DNA of 12,149 bases, taken from assembly GCA_022705125.1 (NCBI GenBank), contig JAKJFB010000048.1, positions 1 to 12,149 on the forward strand. The letters run 5' to 3'. The stretch comes from Pseudomonadota bacterium (GTDB lineage: Bacteria; Pseudomonadota; Gammaproteobacteria; Pseudomonadales; UBA5518). Shown here piece after piece: positions 1-6,830 of this stretch (positions are counted from its first letter, which is position 1; every line of letters begins with the position of its first letter). The translations under genes and the position numbers were made by a program. The notes beneath the pieces are model-generated. The model did not search any database. It was given only the letters and a program-made list of their open reading frames with translations, and had not been told where the DNA came from.

Positions 1-1
1 G

Positions 2-202
2 GTGAAAACCGTGCACGCCCGCCACCGACTGCAGCAAGACCCCGACGCGGTTGGTCGCGTTGGCGACGTCGGCGGGCAAGCCCATCACCATCAGCGCGGG
101 TATCGTCAGGTTCGAGCCGCCGCCGGCGAGCGTGTTGATCACGCCGGCGATGAAACCGGTGACGACCAGCAGCGAGACGCTGACGAGGCTGAGCTCGACC
201 AT
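2..202 (-). CDS. TauE/SafE-family permease, N-terminal fragment
   Basis: Partial gene. Its first 67 codons are visible and it runs off the left edge. The reading frame gives a hydrophobic start, then the segment GFIAGVINTLAGGGS and TNRVGVLLQSVAG, which match the first transmembrane repeat of the sulfite exporter TauE/SafE (DUF81) family. These are inner-membrane permeases, some of which export sulfite, sulfoacetate or other organic anions; the substrate cannot be told from this fragment. The ATG at 202-200 is the only sensible start, because an in-frame TAG lies two codons upstream (208-206). The ribosome-binding site is weak. The start lies 10 bases after the stop of the FAD dehydrogenase gene on the same strand, so the two are probably co-transcribed and perhaps translationally coupled. 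The family is fairly sure; the substrate is unknown. Confidence 0.8.
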   Translation of the reverse strand, partial: MVELSLVSVSLLVVTGFIAGVINTLAGGGSNLTIPALMVMGLPADVANATNRVGVLLQSVAGVHGFH

Positions 203-212
203 GCGCTATGGG

Positions 213-1700
213 TCAGTGCGGGCGAGCGGGCGCCGCGGCCGCGCTGCGTCCCGCCAGGCGCCCGAAGAAGGTCGCGTCCCCGATCGACATCCCGCTGCTG
301 TAGGTGGCGCCCGAGCGCGGCAGGCCGCAGCAGTTGCGCCCCGCGGTGAACAGCCCTGGCACCACGACGTTGTCCTCGGTCAGTACCTCGCCCGTCGGCC
401 GCGCGTGCAGTCCGCCCAGCGTGAATACCGGGTAGAACGCGCCTGACCCGGGCGTCACGTCGCAGGCGGCGTAGGGCGGGTTGTCCAGCGGCACCAGGTA
501 GTCGGCGTGCTTGCGGAACAAGGGATCCTCGCCGTTGCGGGCGTGGCGGTTGAAGAAGTCGACCGTGAAGGCAAGCGTGCCGGCGGGTAGCGCGAGCTCG
601 GCTTCGAGCTCCTCGACGGTGTCACCGGTGGCGACCACCTTGAAGCCGCCGAGCGGCGGGCGTTCCATGGTGTGGAACAGCCGGCTGTCGATCACGAGGT
701 AATGCTTCTCGGGATAGTTCCTCAGGATCGCCTCGCCCATGCGCCCGTGGTAGCAGTCCTCGTTGATGAAGCGCTGGCCCTTGCTGTTGATCATGATGGC
801 CTCGACGAGGTCTGCGGGCGGATAGAACGGCAGGCAGACGAATCCCTCGTTCATGTTCATCACCGCGCCGCCGGCCCCCATGCCGATGCGGATACCCATG
901 CCGTTGTCATTGGGATTGCCGTTGAGCACGGTCTCGTGCAGCAGGTGCGGCGCGTGGCGCTGCACCATCTCGTTGTTCATGATGAAGCCGCCGGCGCAGA
1001 GCACCACACCGCGCCTCGCGCGGATGTTGCGCTCTTCGCCGTCGATGCGCGCGACCACGCCCGCGACGGCGCCGGCCTCGTCGACGATCGCGGTCAGCGC
1101 GCGCGCATCGCAGCGGATACGCACGCCCTTCGCGGTGGCCGAGGCGATCAGCTTCTCCATCAGCATCCGGCCGCCGTCCTCGCCCTGGGCCTTGCCCTTG
1201 TGGCCGCGCGGGGCGGGCGCGGCGCGGGCACGGAACTCGTTGCAGGTCTCGTTGCCGGTGTAGATCAGGCCCTCGTCTCCCGGCGTGTTGGTGTGTTTTC
1301 TGGCGTAATACTCGGGCTTGTACTCCATGCCCTGCGCGAGCAGCCAGTCGTAGTGCGCGAGGCTGCCGTCGGCATAGAGCCGCACGCGCGCGGGATCGGC
1401 ATTGGGACCGCTGGCCATCAGCAGGTACTCGTACATGTCCTCGGTGGTGTCCTCGATGCCGCAGGCCTTCTGCGTGGGCGTGCCGCCGCCCATGTAGATC
1501 AGTCCGCCGGCCATCGCGGTGGTGCCGCCGCCGGCGCTGGCCGCTTCGAGCACGAGCACCGTGGCGCCCTGTTCCGCGGCCTCGATCGCGGCGCTGGCGC
1601 CGGCCGAGCCCAGTCCCACCACGACGACGTCAGCGCCATCGAAGAAGTCCATGTCGGGCGTCAGGCGGCGCGCGCGGGTCGGCAGGGTCTTGCTGTTCAT
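213..1700 (-). CDS. FAD-dependent dehydrogenase, 3-ketosteroid dehydrogenase/fumarate reductase-like
   Basis: Flavoprotein of 495 residues in the FAD_binding_2 superfamily. The dinucleotide-binding motif GLGSAG is at residues 29-34 after a beta strand, and the acidic residue ending the second strand is Glu52. A glycine-rich FAD loop (AGGGTTAMAGG) spans about 56-66. A central segment INSKGQRFINED (about 304-315) and a C-terminal FAD segment GATYSSGMSIGDATFFGRLAG (464-484) also match the group. The family includes 3-ketosteroid-delta1-dehydrogenase, delta4-dehydrogenases and fumarate-reductase-like enzymes, all of which add or remove hydrogen across a C-C bond next to a carbonyl. Tyr467 is at the place where a tyrosine is expected in ketosteroid dehydrogenases. 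The ATG is supported by AGGAGT at 1714-1709, eight bases upstream. There is no signal peptide, so it is probably cytoplasmic. It leads a minus-strand pair with the TauE-like permease and is divergent from the AraC gene. A steroid substrate is inferred from the neighbouring genes; the exact reaction is uncertain. Confidence 0.85.
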   Translation of the reverse strand: MNSKTLPTRARRLTPDMDFFDGADVVVVGLGSAGASAAIEAAEQGATVLVLEAASAGGGTTAMAGGLIYMGGGTPTQKACGIEDTTEDMYEYLLMASGPNADPARVRLYADGSLAHYDWLLAQGMEYKPEYYARKHTNTPGDEGLIYTGNETCNEFRARAAPAPRGHKGKAQGEDGGRMLMEKLIASATAKGVRIRCDARALTAIVDEAGAVAGVVARIDGEERNIRARRGVVLCAGGFIMNNEMVQRHAPHLLHETVLNGNPNDNGMGIRIGMGAGGAVMNMNEGFVCLPFYPPADLVEAIMINSKGQRFINEDCYHGRMGEAILRNYPEKHYLVIDSRLFHTMERPPLGGFKVVATGDTVEELEAELALPAGTLAFTVDFFNRHARNGEDPLFRKHADYLVPLDNPPYAACDVTPGSGAFYPVFTLGGLHARPTGEVLTEDNVVVPGLFTAGRNCCGLPRSGATYSSGMSIGDATFFGRLAGRSAAAAPARPH

Positions 1701-1708
1701 CCGGAGGG

Positions 1709-1714
1709 ACTCCT
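1709..1714 (-). promoter_or_regulatory. ribosome-binding site of the FAD dehydrogenase gene
   Basis: AGGAGT on the minus strand, eight bases before the ATG at 1700. It fixes the start of the FAD gene. Confidence 0.7.
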
Positions 1715-1789
1715 GTGGTCGTGTGGGCGAGGAAACCGAGCAGGGGCGCGGGGCGCCGGTCGGTCCAAACGGCCTAGCCTAGTGGACTT

Positions 1790-1805
1790 GCTTGTGAAAA
1801 CAAGC
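1790..1805. promoter_or_regulatory. perfect inverted repeat in the FAD/AraC divergent promoter region
   Basis: The sequence GCTTGT, GAAA, ACAAGC is a perfect six-base inverted repeat around a four-base centre. It is 90 bases upstream of the FAD gene start and 52 bases upstream of the proposed TTG start of the AraC gene. As DNA it could be an operator for the adjacent AraC regulator; as RNA it would be a short stem capped by a GNRA tetraloop. No strong sigma-70 boxes stand out nearby. The 156-base gap 1701-1856 otherwise holds only the two ribosome-binding sites. The regulatory role is inferred from position. Confidence 0.45.
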
Positions 1806-1845
1806 CCCTTGGCGTTCAATTGCTCTCGCATATTGGTTCACGGAC

Positions 1846-1852
1846 GGGGGAG
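1846..1852 (+). promoter_or_regulatory. ribosome-binding site supporting a TTG start for the AraC gene
   Basis: A purine run, GGGGGAG, ends four bases before the TTG at 1857. It is the best Shine-Dalgarno-like site in front of any in-frame start codon. The alternatives are TTG 1884, GTG 1899 and GTG 1905, and none has a comparable site. Confidence 0.5.
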
Positions 1853-1856
1853 AGAA

Positions 1857-3032
1857 TTGGCGGCGGCGAAGAGAGCACAGCAGTTGGACGCGACGGGCGT
1901 GCCGGTGAGCAAGTTCCGGCGGCTGCTCGCCTATCTCGACGAGCAGGGGCTCGACGGCGCCGCGCTGGCTGCGGCCGTCGGCATCGACGCCCGCACGCTG
2001 CAGTGCGCCGCGCCCAGCGATGTGCTGCCGAGCCTCTACTACGGCCTGCTGTATACGGAATCCGTGGTTCGCCTGCAGTCCCATGATCTGGCGCTGCCCT
2101 GGGCCGCGGGGATGGGCGGCAAGGCCTTCCGGCTCATGGCCTGTTGCGTGATCACCTGCCGTACGCTCGGCGAGGCGCTCGCGCGGGCGAGCGAGTTCGA
2201 GAGCCTGATATCGCCGCAGCTCAAGGGCGACCGCATGACGCTGGAGCGCCACGGTGATCTGGCTCGGCTGGTGTACCAGCATCGTCTGCTCGACAGCCAG
2301 AATCGCTTCATTCCGCGCGCTCTCCACGGCACGATCTGGCCGCTGGTGCTGGGGCGCGGCTCCGGCCTCACGGTGTGGCATGCCTTCTGCGGCTGGTTGA
2401 TCGGTCGCGCGCTGGAGCCGGAACAGGTCGGCGTGGGCGTGAGCGCGCTGCCCGAGGGATACGCCAGCAAACTTGCCGGCATATTCCGCTGCCCGGTGCG
2501 CGCCGTCGAGGGCAATTCCTTCCTCGAGTTCCCCGCGCATTTTCTCGACTGCAAGCTGGTGCACGACGCTGCCTCGCTCGAGGACATGCTGCGCACCGGC
2601 CCCTATCAGCTCATGCAGATGGACCACGCGCCCGCGAGCACCAGTGCGGCGATCCGCTCCTTGCTCGGCAACAAGTTCGCCGACGGCCTGCCCAGCTTCG
2701 AGGAGATCGCCGAGCGCCTCGGCATGTCGTCCTCCAGCCTGCGCCGTCGCCTGATGAGCGAGCAGACCAGCTACCAGCGACTCAAGGACGACTGCCGCCG
2801 CGATGCGGCCATCCGCCTGCTGCAGGCGAGCGAGCTGAGCGTCGCGGACATCGGCGAGCGGTTGGGATTCGCCGAGACGAGTTCCTTCATCCGCTCGTTC
2901 CGCGCCTGGACGGGCACCACGCCACGTGGTTTTCGCGACCGTACCTGCCTGCCACGGCAGGCAGGCGGCGGTGCGCTCCGCGTCGGGCAGGCGGCCCTGG
3001 CGCGCGGTGGCGAGCGGGGCCAGCCGCCCTGA
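1857..3032 (+). CDS. AraC-family transcriptional regulator, OruR/arabinose-binding-like type
   Basis: Regulator of 391 residues from the proposed TTG start. The N-terminal part (about 18-230) resembles the AraC-type arabinose-binding-like sensor domain (PF12625) found in OruR-like regulators. The C-terminal DNA-binding domain is at about 278-360 and has two helix-turn-helix units: FEEIAERLGMSSSSLRRRL (281-299), and VADIGERLGFAETSSFIRSF (329-348) followed by the conserved FRAWTGTTPRGFR. Family members usually end near this point; here a 31-residue low-complexity tail follows (361-391). The frame stays open far upstream, but that part is antisense to the FAD gene, and the purine-rich site at 1846-1852 supports the TTG. 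The gene is divergent from the FAD dehydrogenase and convergent with the TonB receptor, so it is a natural candidate to control one or both. The family is clear; ligand and targets are unknown. Confidence 0.85.
   Translation: MAAAKRAQQLDATGVPVSKFRRLLAYLDEQGLDGAALAAAVGIDARTLQCAAPSDVLPSLYYGLLYTESVVRLQSHDLALPWAAGMGGKAFRLMACCVITCRTLGEALARASEFESLISPQLKGDRMTLERHGDLARLVYQHRLLDSQNRFIPRALHGTIWPLVLGRGSGLTVWHAFCGWLIGRALEPEQVGVGVSALPEGYASKLAGIFRCPVRAVEGNSFLEFPAHFLDCKLVHDAASLEDMLRTGPYQLMQMDHAPASTSAAIRSLLGNKFADGLPSFEEIAERLGMSSSSLRRRLMSEQTSYQRLKDDCRRDAAIRLLQASELSVADIGERLGFAETSSFIRSFRAWTGTTPRGFRDRTCLPRQAGGGALRVGQAALARGGERGQPP
2944..2965. repeat. 10-base perfect inverted repeat inside the AraC C-terminal tail
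   Basis: CCTGCCTGCC and GGCAGGCAGG are separated by two bases and form a perfect cruciform or hairpin with a very short loop. It lies just past the conserved end of the DNA-binding domain, within codons of the extra C-terminal tail. No T-tract follows, so it is not a standard terminator. Confidence 0.6.
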
Positions 3033-3082
3033 GCGTCCGCCGCACTCGATGCCTGCGACGGATGGTCTGCAGAAACAGCCGG

Positions 3083-3110
3083 ACAAGAAAAAGGGCCCCG
3101 AGGGGCCCTT
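3083..3110 (-). terminator. rho-independent terminator of the TonB receptor gene
   Basis: Perfect nine-base stem (AAGGGCCCC and GGGGCCCTT, two-base centre, 3091-3110). On the minus strand it is followed by a T-rich run starting TTTTTCTTGT (3092-3083; the first two T's belong to the stem). It lies 26 bases past the stop of the minus-strand TonB receptor gene, between that gene and the convergent AraC gene. In the plus direction the run after the stem is weak (TTGAAAG), so termination of AraC transcripts here would be less efficient. Confidence 0.8.
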
Positions 3111-3136
3111 GAAAGTCGTTTCGTAGCCGACCGGAA

Positions 3137-5788
3137 TCAGAACTCGAAGGTCACGTCCAGGCCGAAGGTGCGCGGCTCACCATACGCTTCGGTGACCATG
3201 CCGAGGGAGCCCAAGTTGATACCGGTGGCCGGGTAATCCTCGTCCAGCAGGTTGTTGGACCACAAGGCGGCGCGCAGCGTACCGCGCGACAACTCCACGT
3301 TCTCGATACCGACGCGGGCGTTGACCACCACGCGATCGTCCATCGTGACATGGTCGTACAGGTACGGACGCGCGTTCGCGGTTGCCGTCGGGTTCGGTGC
3401 ATAGGTGCCGGCCCACAGAGCTGCGGTACCCATCTCGTCCTGCCAGAACGCCCCGACGTGGGCCATGAAATCAGCCCAGTCGGTGCGCACAAACACCCAG
3501 TCGGCAACCAGCGAGGCCGAGTTGTCGGGCGAGTAGCCGCGCTCGGCGAAATCGCTGGTCGGCAGGCATTCACCCGAGAAGGTACCGGTGCCGCACACCG
3601 GCGGGTACTTCTCGAAGTTGCCGCTCATGTGGGTCCAACTCAGGGCGATCATCAGGTTGTCGGTCGGCGAGAGTTGCGCTTCGATTTCCGAACCCCAGCG
3701 ATCGGCTTCGCCGGCATTGCCGTAGTAGGAAGTCGGCGAGTTGTTGATCAGCCGGATCTCGCTGGTCTGCAGATCTTCATAGGTGAACTGGAACACCGAG
3801 GCGTTGATTCGCAACAGGCCGGGCACGACGTCCGATTTCACGCCCAACTCGACCTGCTCGATAGTCTCCTCCTCGAACGGGTTGTTGTAGAGCTCGCCGT
3901 TGAAGCCGCCGCTGCGATAGCCCGTCGCCCAGCGCAGGAACATGTTGGTGTCTTCAGTCAGCTGGTAGGCCACTGTGACGTTGCCCGAGTCGTTGCTGAA
4001 TGTAGCGTCGAACTGGTCGCCGTAGGTCGAGGCCTGGTACAACTCGCCGGTGTATGCGGTGTTGATCGCGCCGCTAGGCAGGCGCAGGCCCAAGCCGGTG
4101 GCGGGATTCACGTCTGTCAGGTAGCGGTAGCGGATACCCTTGTCTTCCTCCGTGTAACGGTAGCCGACGGTCAGCGCGAGCTTGTCGTCGAGTACCGGCG
4201 GGGTGTAGGTGAATTGGGAATAGAAGGCCGAGGCCTCGGTCTCGTTGTCGTATGCCGAGGTCAGGATACCGCCGAACGGGATGGCCGCCTTGCGATAGTT
4301 GTCGAAGCTGCCGTTGTCCTCGAAGTAGTAGAGCCCCACCGCGTACTGCAGACGCTCGGTGCTGCCCACCATCTGCAGTTCCTGCGAGAACTGTTCGTAG
4401 TCGAACTGCGCGTCCTGCACGAAGAAGCCACCGCCGAAGGTGTCGATCAGGCTCCACAGCTTGGCCGTGGAGGCGTTGCCGCCCAGAATGCTGCCAAAGG
4501 CGTAGTAGTTGTACATCGCCGCGGCGCTGACTTCGTTCAGGGCGCCGGAGCCGCCGGGCGCAACCGTGTTGTCGAAGCCGTCGAGGTCACCGAGATTGCG
4601 CGCTTCCGCATCGCGCCAGCCGGTCATCGACTTGAACTCGACGTCACCGAGGAATCCGAGTTCCTCAAAGTTCCACCCCACGGTCAGGCTGTGTCCTTCG
4701 CTCTCGTTGGTCGCCTCCGAGGCCGCGTCCACTGCGCCGCGACTCGGACGCTCCCCGTCGCTGTTGATGCCGAGCATCGCGTCGCGCATGGCGATTGTCG
4801 AGTTCAGCCAGCGCGAGAAGGTGGGGTCGCTGGATGCCGGGCCAGCCAGAATGCCACTGCCCGCGAGACCGGCCTGACCCTGGGCGATATAACCATTGAG
4901 CCGCGTGATGCGGTCACCCGGATTGGTGGCCGTCGGGATGGCGTAAGGCGTGAGGCCGACCGGGGAATAAACCGTGTTCACCTCGTCAAGCTTGCTCTTG
5001 TCCCAAGCGTAGTCGAAGGTCACCGCGTCGTTCGGTTCCCAGCGCAGCGCCACGCGATAGGCGTCGCGGTCGAGGTCGTCGAACTCCTGATCGACGCCTG
5101 CCCCGGAGCGGGAATCGTACAGGCCGTCACGCTGGCGGGTCTGCGCCGAGAACTGCCCCTTGAGTGTGCCGGCGCCCTCGCCGTCGGTGCCGAGCGTCGG
5201 GGTGTCTACCGCAGCCTTGATGCCCCAAAGGCTGTCGCTGCCCACGGTACCGCTGACCTTACCGCCGAATTCGCCCGAAGGCTTGCGCGTGATGAAATTG
5301 ACCGCACCGCCAGTGGAATTGCGGCCATACAGCGTGCCTTGCGGGCCGCGCAACACCTCGATGCGCTCGAGTTCAGCCACGTCCATGCCCGCGCTGAGCG
5401 GCTTGCCGAGGAAAAAGCCGTCGATGTAAATTCCGATCGAGGAGTCGATCGACAGGTTGGCCGGACTGCCGCTGGTGACACCGCGCATCGCGATCGAGGC
5501 GTTGCCGCGTGCGCCGGGCGACTGGAAGCCTGCCATGTTCGGTACGGTGCTCATCAGGTCGGCGGCGCTCTGCACGCCCCGGCGCTCGATATCGTTCGCA
5601 CTGAGCGTGGAGATCGAGATCGGCACCGCCTGCACGTTCTCCTCGCGCTTCTGCGCGGTGACGACCATTTCCTCGATACCGAGGTTGGTGACGTCGTCCT
5701 GGGCCATGGTGCCTTCTGCGAGCAGCAGGGCGCTGGCGCCCAGGATGCCCACGAAGAGCGCTTTCCTGCGATGGTTCACGTTGTTCAT
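3137..5788 (-). CDS. TonB-dependent outer-membrane receptor
   Basis: Receptor of 883 residues. The signal peptide has a basic start (NHRRK), a hydrophobic core and a likely cut after TMA (residue 29). A TonB-box-like segment, IEEMVVTAQ, is at 38-46. The plug domain (about 47-170) includes VPISIS, the run IDSSIGIYIDGFFLG and the hallmark ERIEVLRGPQGTLYGRNSTG (141-160). The rest is a beta-barrel ending in the aromatic C-terminal TFEF, as expected for assembly by the Bam complex. It would take up a scarce or bulky substrate across the outer membrane using TonB energy. The frame is open 26 codons further upstream, but the ATG at 5788 is preferred: AAAGGAGA lies nine bases before it and the signal peptide starts there. 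It ends in an intrinsic terminator. The receptor class (the MVVTAQKREENVQ type) is large and found in many degraders of hydrophobic compounds; uptake of steroid-like substrates is inferred from the neighbours only. Confidence 0.93.
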   Translation of the reverse strand: MNNVNHRRKALFVGILGASALLLAEGTMAQDDVTNLGIEEMVVTAQKREENVQAVPISISTLSANDIERRGVQSAADLMSTVPNMAGFQSPGARGNASIAMRGVTSGSPANLSIDSSIGIYIDGFFLGKPLSAGMDVAELERIEVLRGPQGTLYGRNSTGGAVNFITRKPSGEFGGKVSGTVGSDSLWGIKAAVDTPTLGTDGEGAGTLKGQFSAQTRQRDGLYDSRSGAGVDQEFDDLDRDAYRVALRWEPNDAVTFDYAWDKSKLDEVNTVYSPVGLTPYAIPTATNPGDRITRLNGYIAQGQAGLAGSGILAGPASSDPTFSRWLNSTIAMRDAMLGINSDGERPSRGAVDAASEATNESEGHSLTVGWNFEELGFLGDVEFKSMTGWRDAEARNLGDLDGFDNTVAPGGSGALNEVSAAAMYNYYAFGSILGGNASTAKLWSLIDTFGGGFFVQDAQFDYEQFSQELQMVGSTERLQYAVGLYYFEDNGSFDNYRKAAIPFGGILTSAYDNETEASAFYSQFTYTPPVLDDKLALTVGYRYTEEDKGIRYRYLTDVNPATGLGLRLPSGAINTAYTGELYQASTYGDQFDATFSNDSGNVTVAYQLTEDTNMFLRWATGYRSGGFNGELYNNPFEEETIEQVELGVKSDVVPGLLRINASVFQFTYEDLQTSEIRLINNSPTSYYGNAGEADRWGSEIEAQLSPTDNLMIALSWTHMSGNFEKYPPVCGTGTFSGECLPTSDFAERGYSPDNSASLVADWVFVRTDWADFMAHVGAFWQDEMGTAALWAGTYAPNPTATANARPYLYDHVTMDDRVVVNARVGIENVELSRGTLRAALWSNNLLDEDYPATGINLGSLGMVTEAYGEPRTFGLDVTFEF

Positions 5789-5797
5789 CCCCGTTGT

Positions 5798-5805
5798 TCT
5801 CCTTT
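5798..5805 (-). promoter_or_regulatory. ribosome-binding site of the TonB receptor gene
   Basis: AAAGGAGA on the minus strand, nine bases before the ATG at 5788. It decides this start over the longer open frame that begins at 5866. Confidence 0.75.
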
Positions 5806-6132
5806 GGAAAGGTAAGGCCGACTGCAGTGCACAGCCCAGCGTAGCGCATATGACGCTGAGGTCCATTGTGGTGCGGCAGCTTGCGTCCTTTCGATGCAGA
5901 GTTCAGCTCCAAGTCTGTGAAAAATCACCGGAAATGCCCGGTTTCGAACCCAGCGGTGCATGTCCGTCGAACTCTTCCGCCTACAACCCTGCGCCGTTGC
6001 ACCTGGATGGCGCCGGCCTGGTGCGAGCGCCGCTCGACGCCCGCAACCCGCGCCACGACGCAGCCTCGAGTGCTGCCCGCGTGGCGCTGCGCTACCATGC
6101 GCCCGCGTCAAAGACACATGGATCACGATCCG
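5806..6132. other. divergent intergenic region between the TonB receptor and Gdt1-like genes
   Basis: About 330 bases without a convincing gene. On the minus strand there is a five-base stem, ACCGG and CCGGT around GCATTT (5942-5927), followed by GATTTTT, which looks like a weak intrinsic terminator or attenuator about 130 bases before the receptor start. The eight bases TTTTCACA on the minus strand (5923-5916) also occur inside the FAD/AraC promoter repeat. No clear sigma-70 promoter and no manganese riboswitch (yybP-ykoY) core could be recognised. Confidence 0.4.
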
Positions 6133-6747
6133 ATGAGCCTCACCGTCGTCCTTTCCTCGTTCGCCCTGCTGTTCCTCGCCGAGATGGGCGACAAGACCCA
6201 GCTGATGACCATGACTCTGGCGCATCGCTATCGCGCGCTGCCGGTCGCGATCGGCGTCTGCGCGGCATTCCTGGTGCTGAACCTGCTCGCGGTTGCGGTC
6301 GGCGAAGTGCTGTTTCGCTACGTGCCACGCTCGGCGGTGCTGCTGGTCGCCGGCGCGATGTTCCTGTTCTTCGCCTGGAAGTCGTGGCGCGATGCCGGCG
6401 AGCCCGAGGAGGAGGCCGCGGAGCGCCGCGGCGGCGGCGGGGTGGTGCTCAGCAGCTTTGCGCTGATCTTCGTGGCCGAACTCGGTGACAAGACACAACT
6501 GGCGTTGATCGCGCTGGTCGCCAGCACCGGTGACGCCTGGTCGGTGTTCACCGGCGCCACGCTGGCGCTGTGGAGCGTGTCGCTGCTCGGGGTGGCGGTG
6601 GGCAGCACGCTGCTCTCGCGGGTGCCGCGGGCGTACATGCACCGTGTGGCGGCGCTGATGTTCGCGATCTTCGGCGTGCTTGCGCTCGCGCAGCCGCTGA
6701 TGTCGTGGCTCGAGCCGTGGGTGGGGATGATCGTGCGGCCGATGTGA
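6133..6747 (+). CDS. Gdt1/TMEM165 (UPF0016) family divalent cation transporter
   Basis: Inner-membrane protein of 204 residues with six hydrophobic segments arranged as two homologous halves. Each half opens with the family signature: EMGDKTQL at 17-24 and ELGDKTQL at 116-123. An acidic and Gly/Arg-rich cytoplasmic loop (about 88-103) joins the halves. The Glu and Asp of the E-x-G-D-K-T motifs bind the cation. Bacterial members (MneA of Vibrio, Mnx of cyanobacteria) export Mn2+, and eukaryotic ones exchange Ca2+ or Mn2+ for protons. The likely role is protection against excess manganese, a housekeeping task unrelated to the catabolic neighbours. Length is normal for the family. An alternative in-frame ATG at 6118 would add MDHDP; neither start has a strong ribosome-binding site, and 6133 is chosen because the protein then starts directly with the first membrane segment. 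Confidence 0.9.
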   Translation: MSLTVVLSSFALLFLAEMGDKTQLMTMTLAHRYRALPVAIGVCAAFLVLNLLAVAVGEVLFRYVPRSAVLLVAGAMFLFFAWKSWRDAGEPEEEAAERRGGGGVVLSSFALIFVAELGDKTQLALIALVASTGDAWSVFTGATLALWSVSLLGVAVGSTLLSRVPRAYMHRVAALMFAIFGVLALAQPLMSWLEPWVGMIVRPM

Positions 6748-6752
6748 ATGAT

Positions 6753-6830
6753 TGGCGGGTCCGGCCTGTGCCGAACCCGTGTCCGGATGAATCCGCAGAC
6801 ACGGGGCCTGTCCGGATGAATCCGGACCTA
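6753..6830. repeat. REP-like palindrome cluster, locus A
   Basis: Fills the 80 bases between two convergent genes. It holds three hairpins in a row. First, CGGGTCCGGC and GCCGAACCCG with loop CTGT (6756-6779, one mismatch). Second, GTGTCCGGAT, GA, ATCCG, a two-base bulge, GACAC (6779-6802). Third, a perfect GTCCGGAT, GA, ATCCGGAC (6810-6827) followed by CTAC. The 16-mer TGTCCGGATGAATCCG occurs twice, at 6780 and 6809, 29 bases apart. A related locus is at 11258-11318. The form fits repetitive extragenic palindromes placed at gene 3' ends, which commonly help end transcription or protect mRNA. No T-tracts are present. Confidence 0.75.

Noticed and set aside
672..1856. Long upstream extension of the AraC frame
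   Set aside because: It is antisense to the FAD dehydrogenase and carries no family similarity; the regulator's sensor domain begins only after about 1900.
3350..5815. Open plus-strand frame of 821 codons opposite the TonB receptor gene
   Set aside because: Antisense shadow of a gene with clear signal peptide, plug and barrel signatures; no domain is recognisable in the translation.
5940..5951. GGTTTCGAACCC resembling a tRNA T-arm
   Set aside because: No D-arm, anticodon arm or paired acceptor stem can be built on either strand, position 53 or 60 and the T-stem do not fit, and no CCA end is present.
5868..6132. Possible manganese riboswitch (yybP-ykoY) before the Gdt1-like gene
   Set aside because: Such riboswitches are known before this gene family, but the conserved loop sequences could not be found here.
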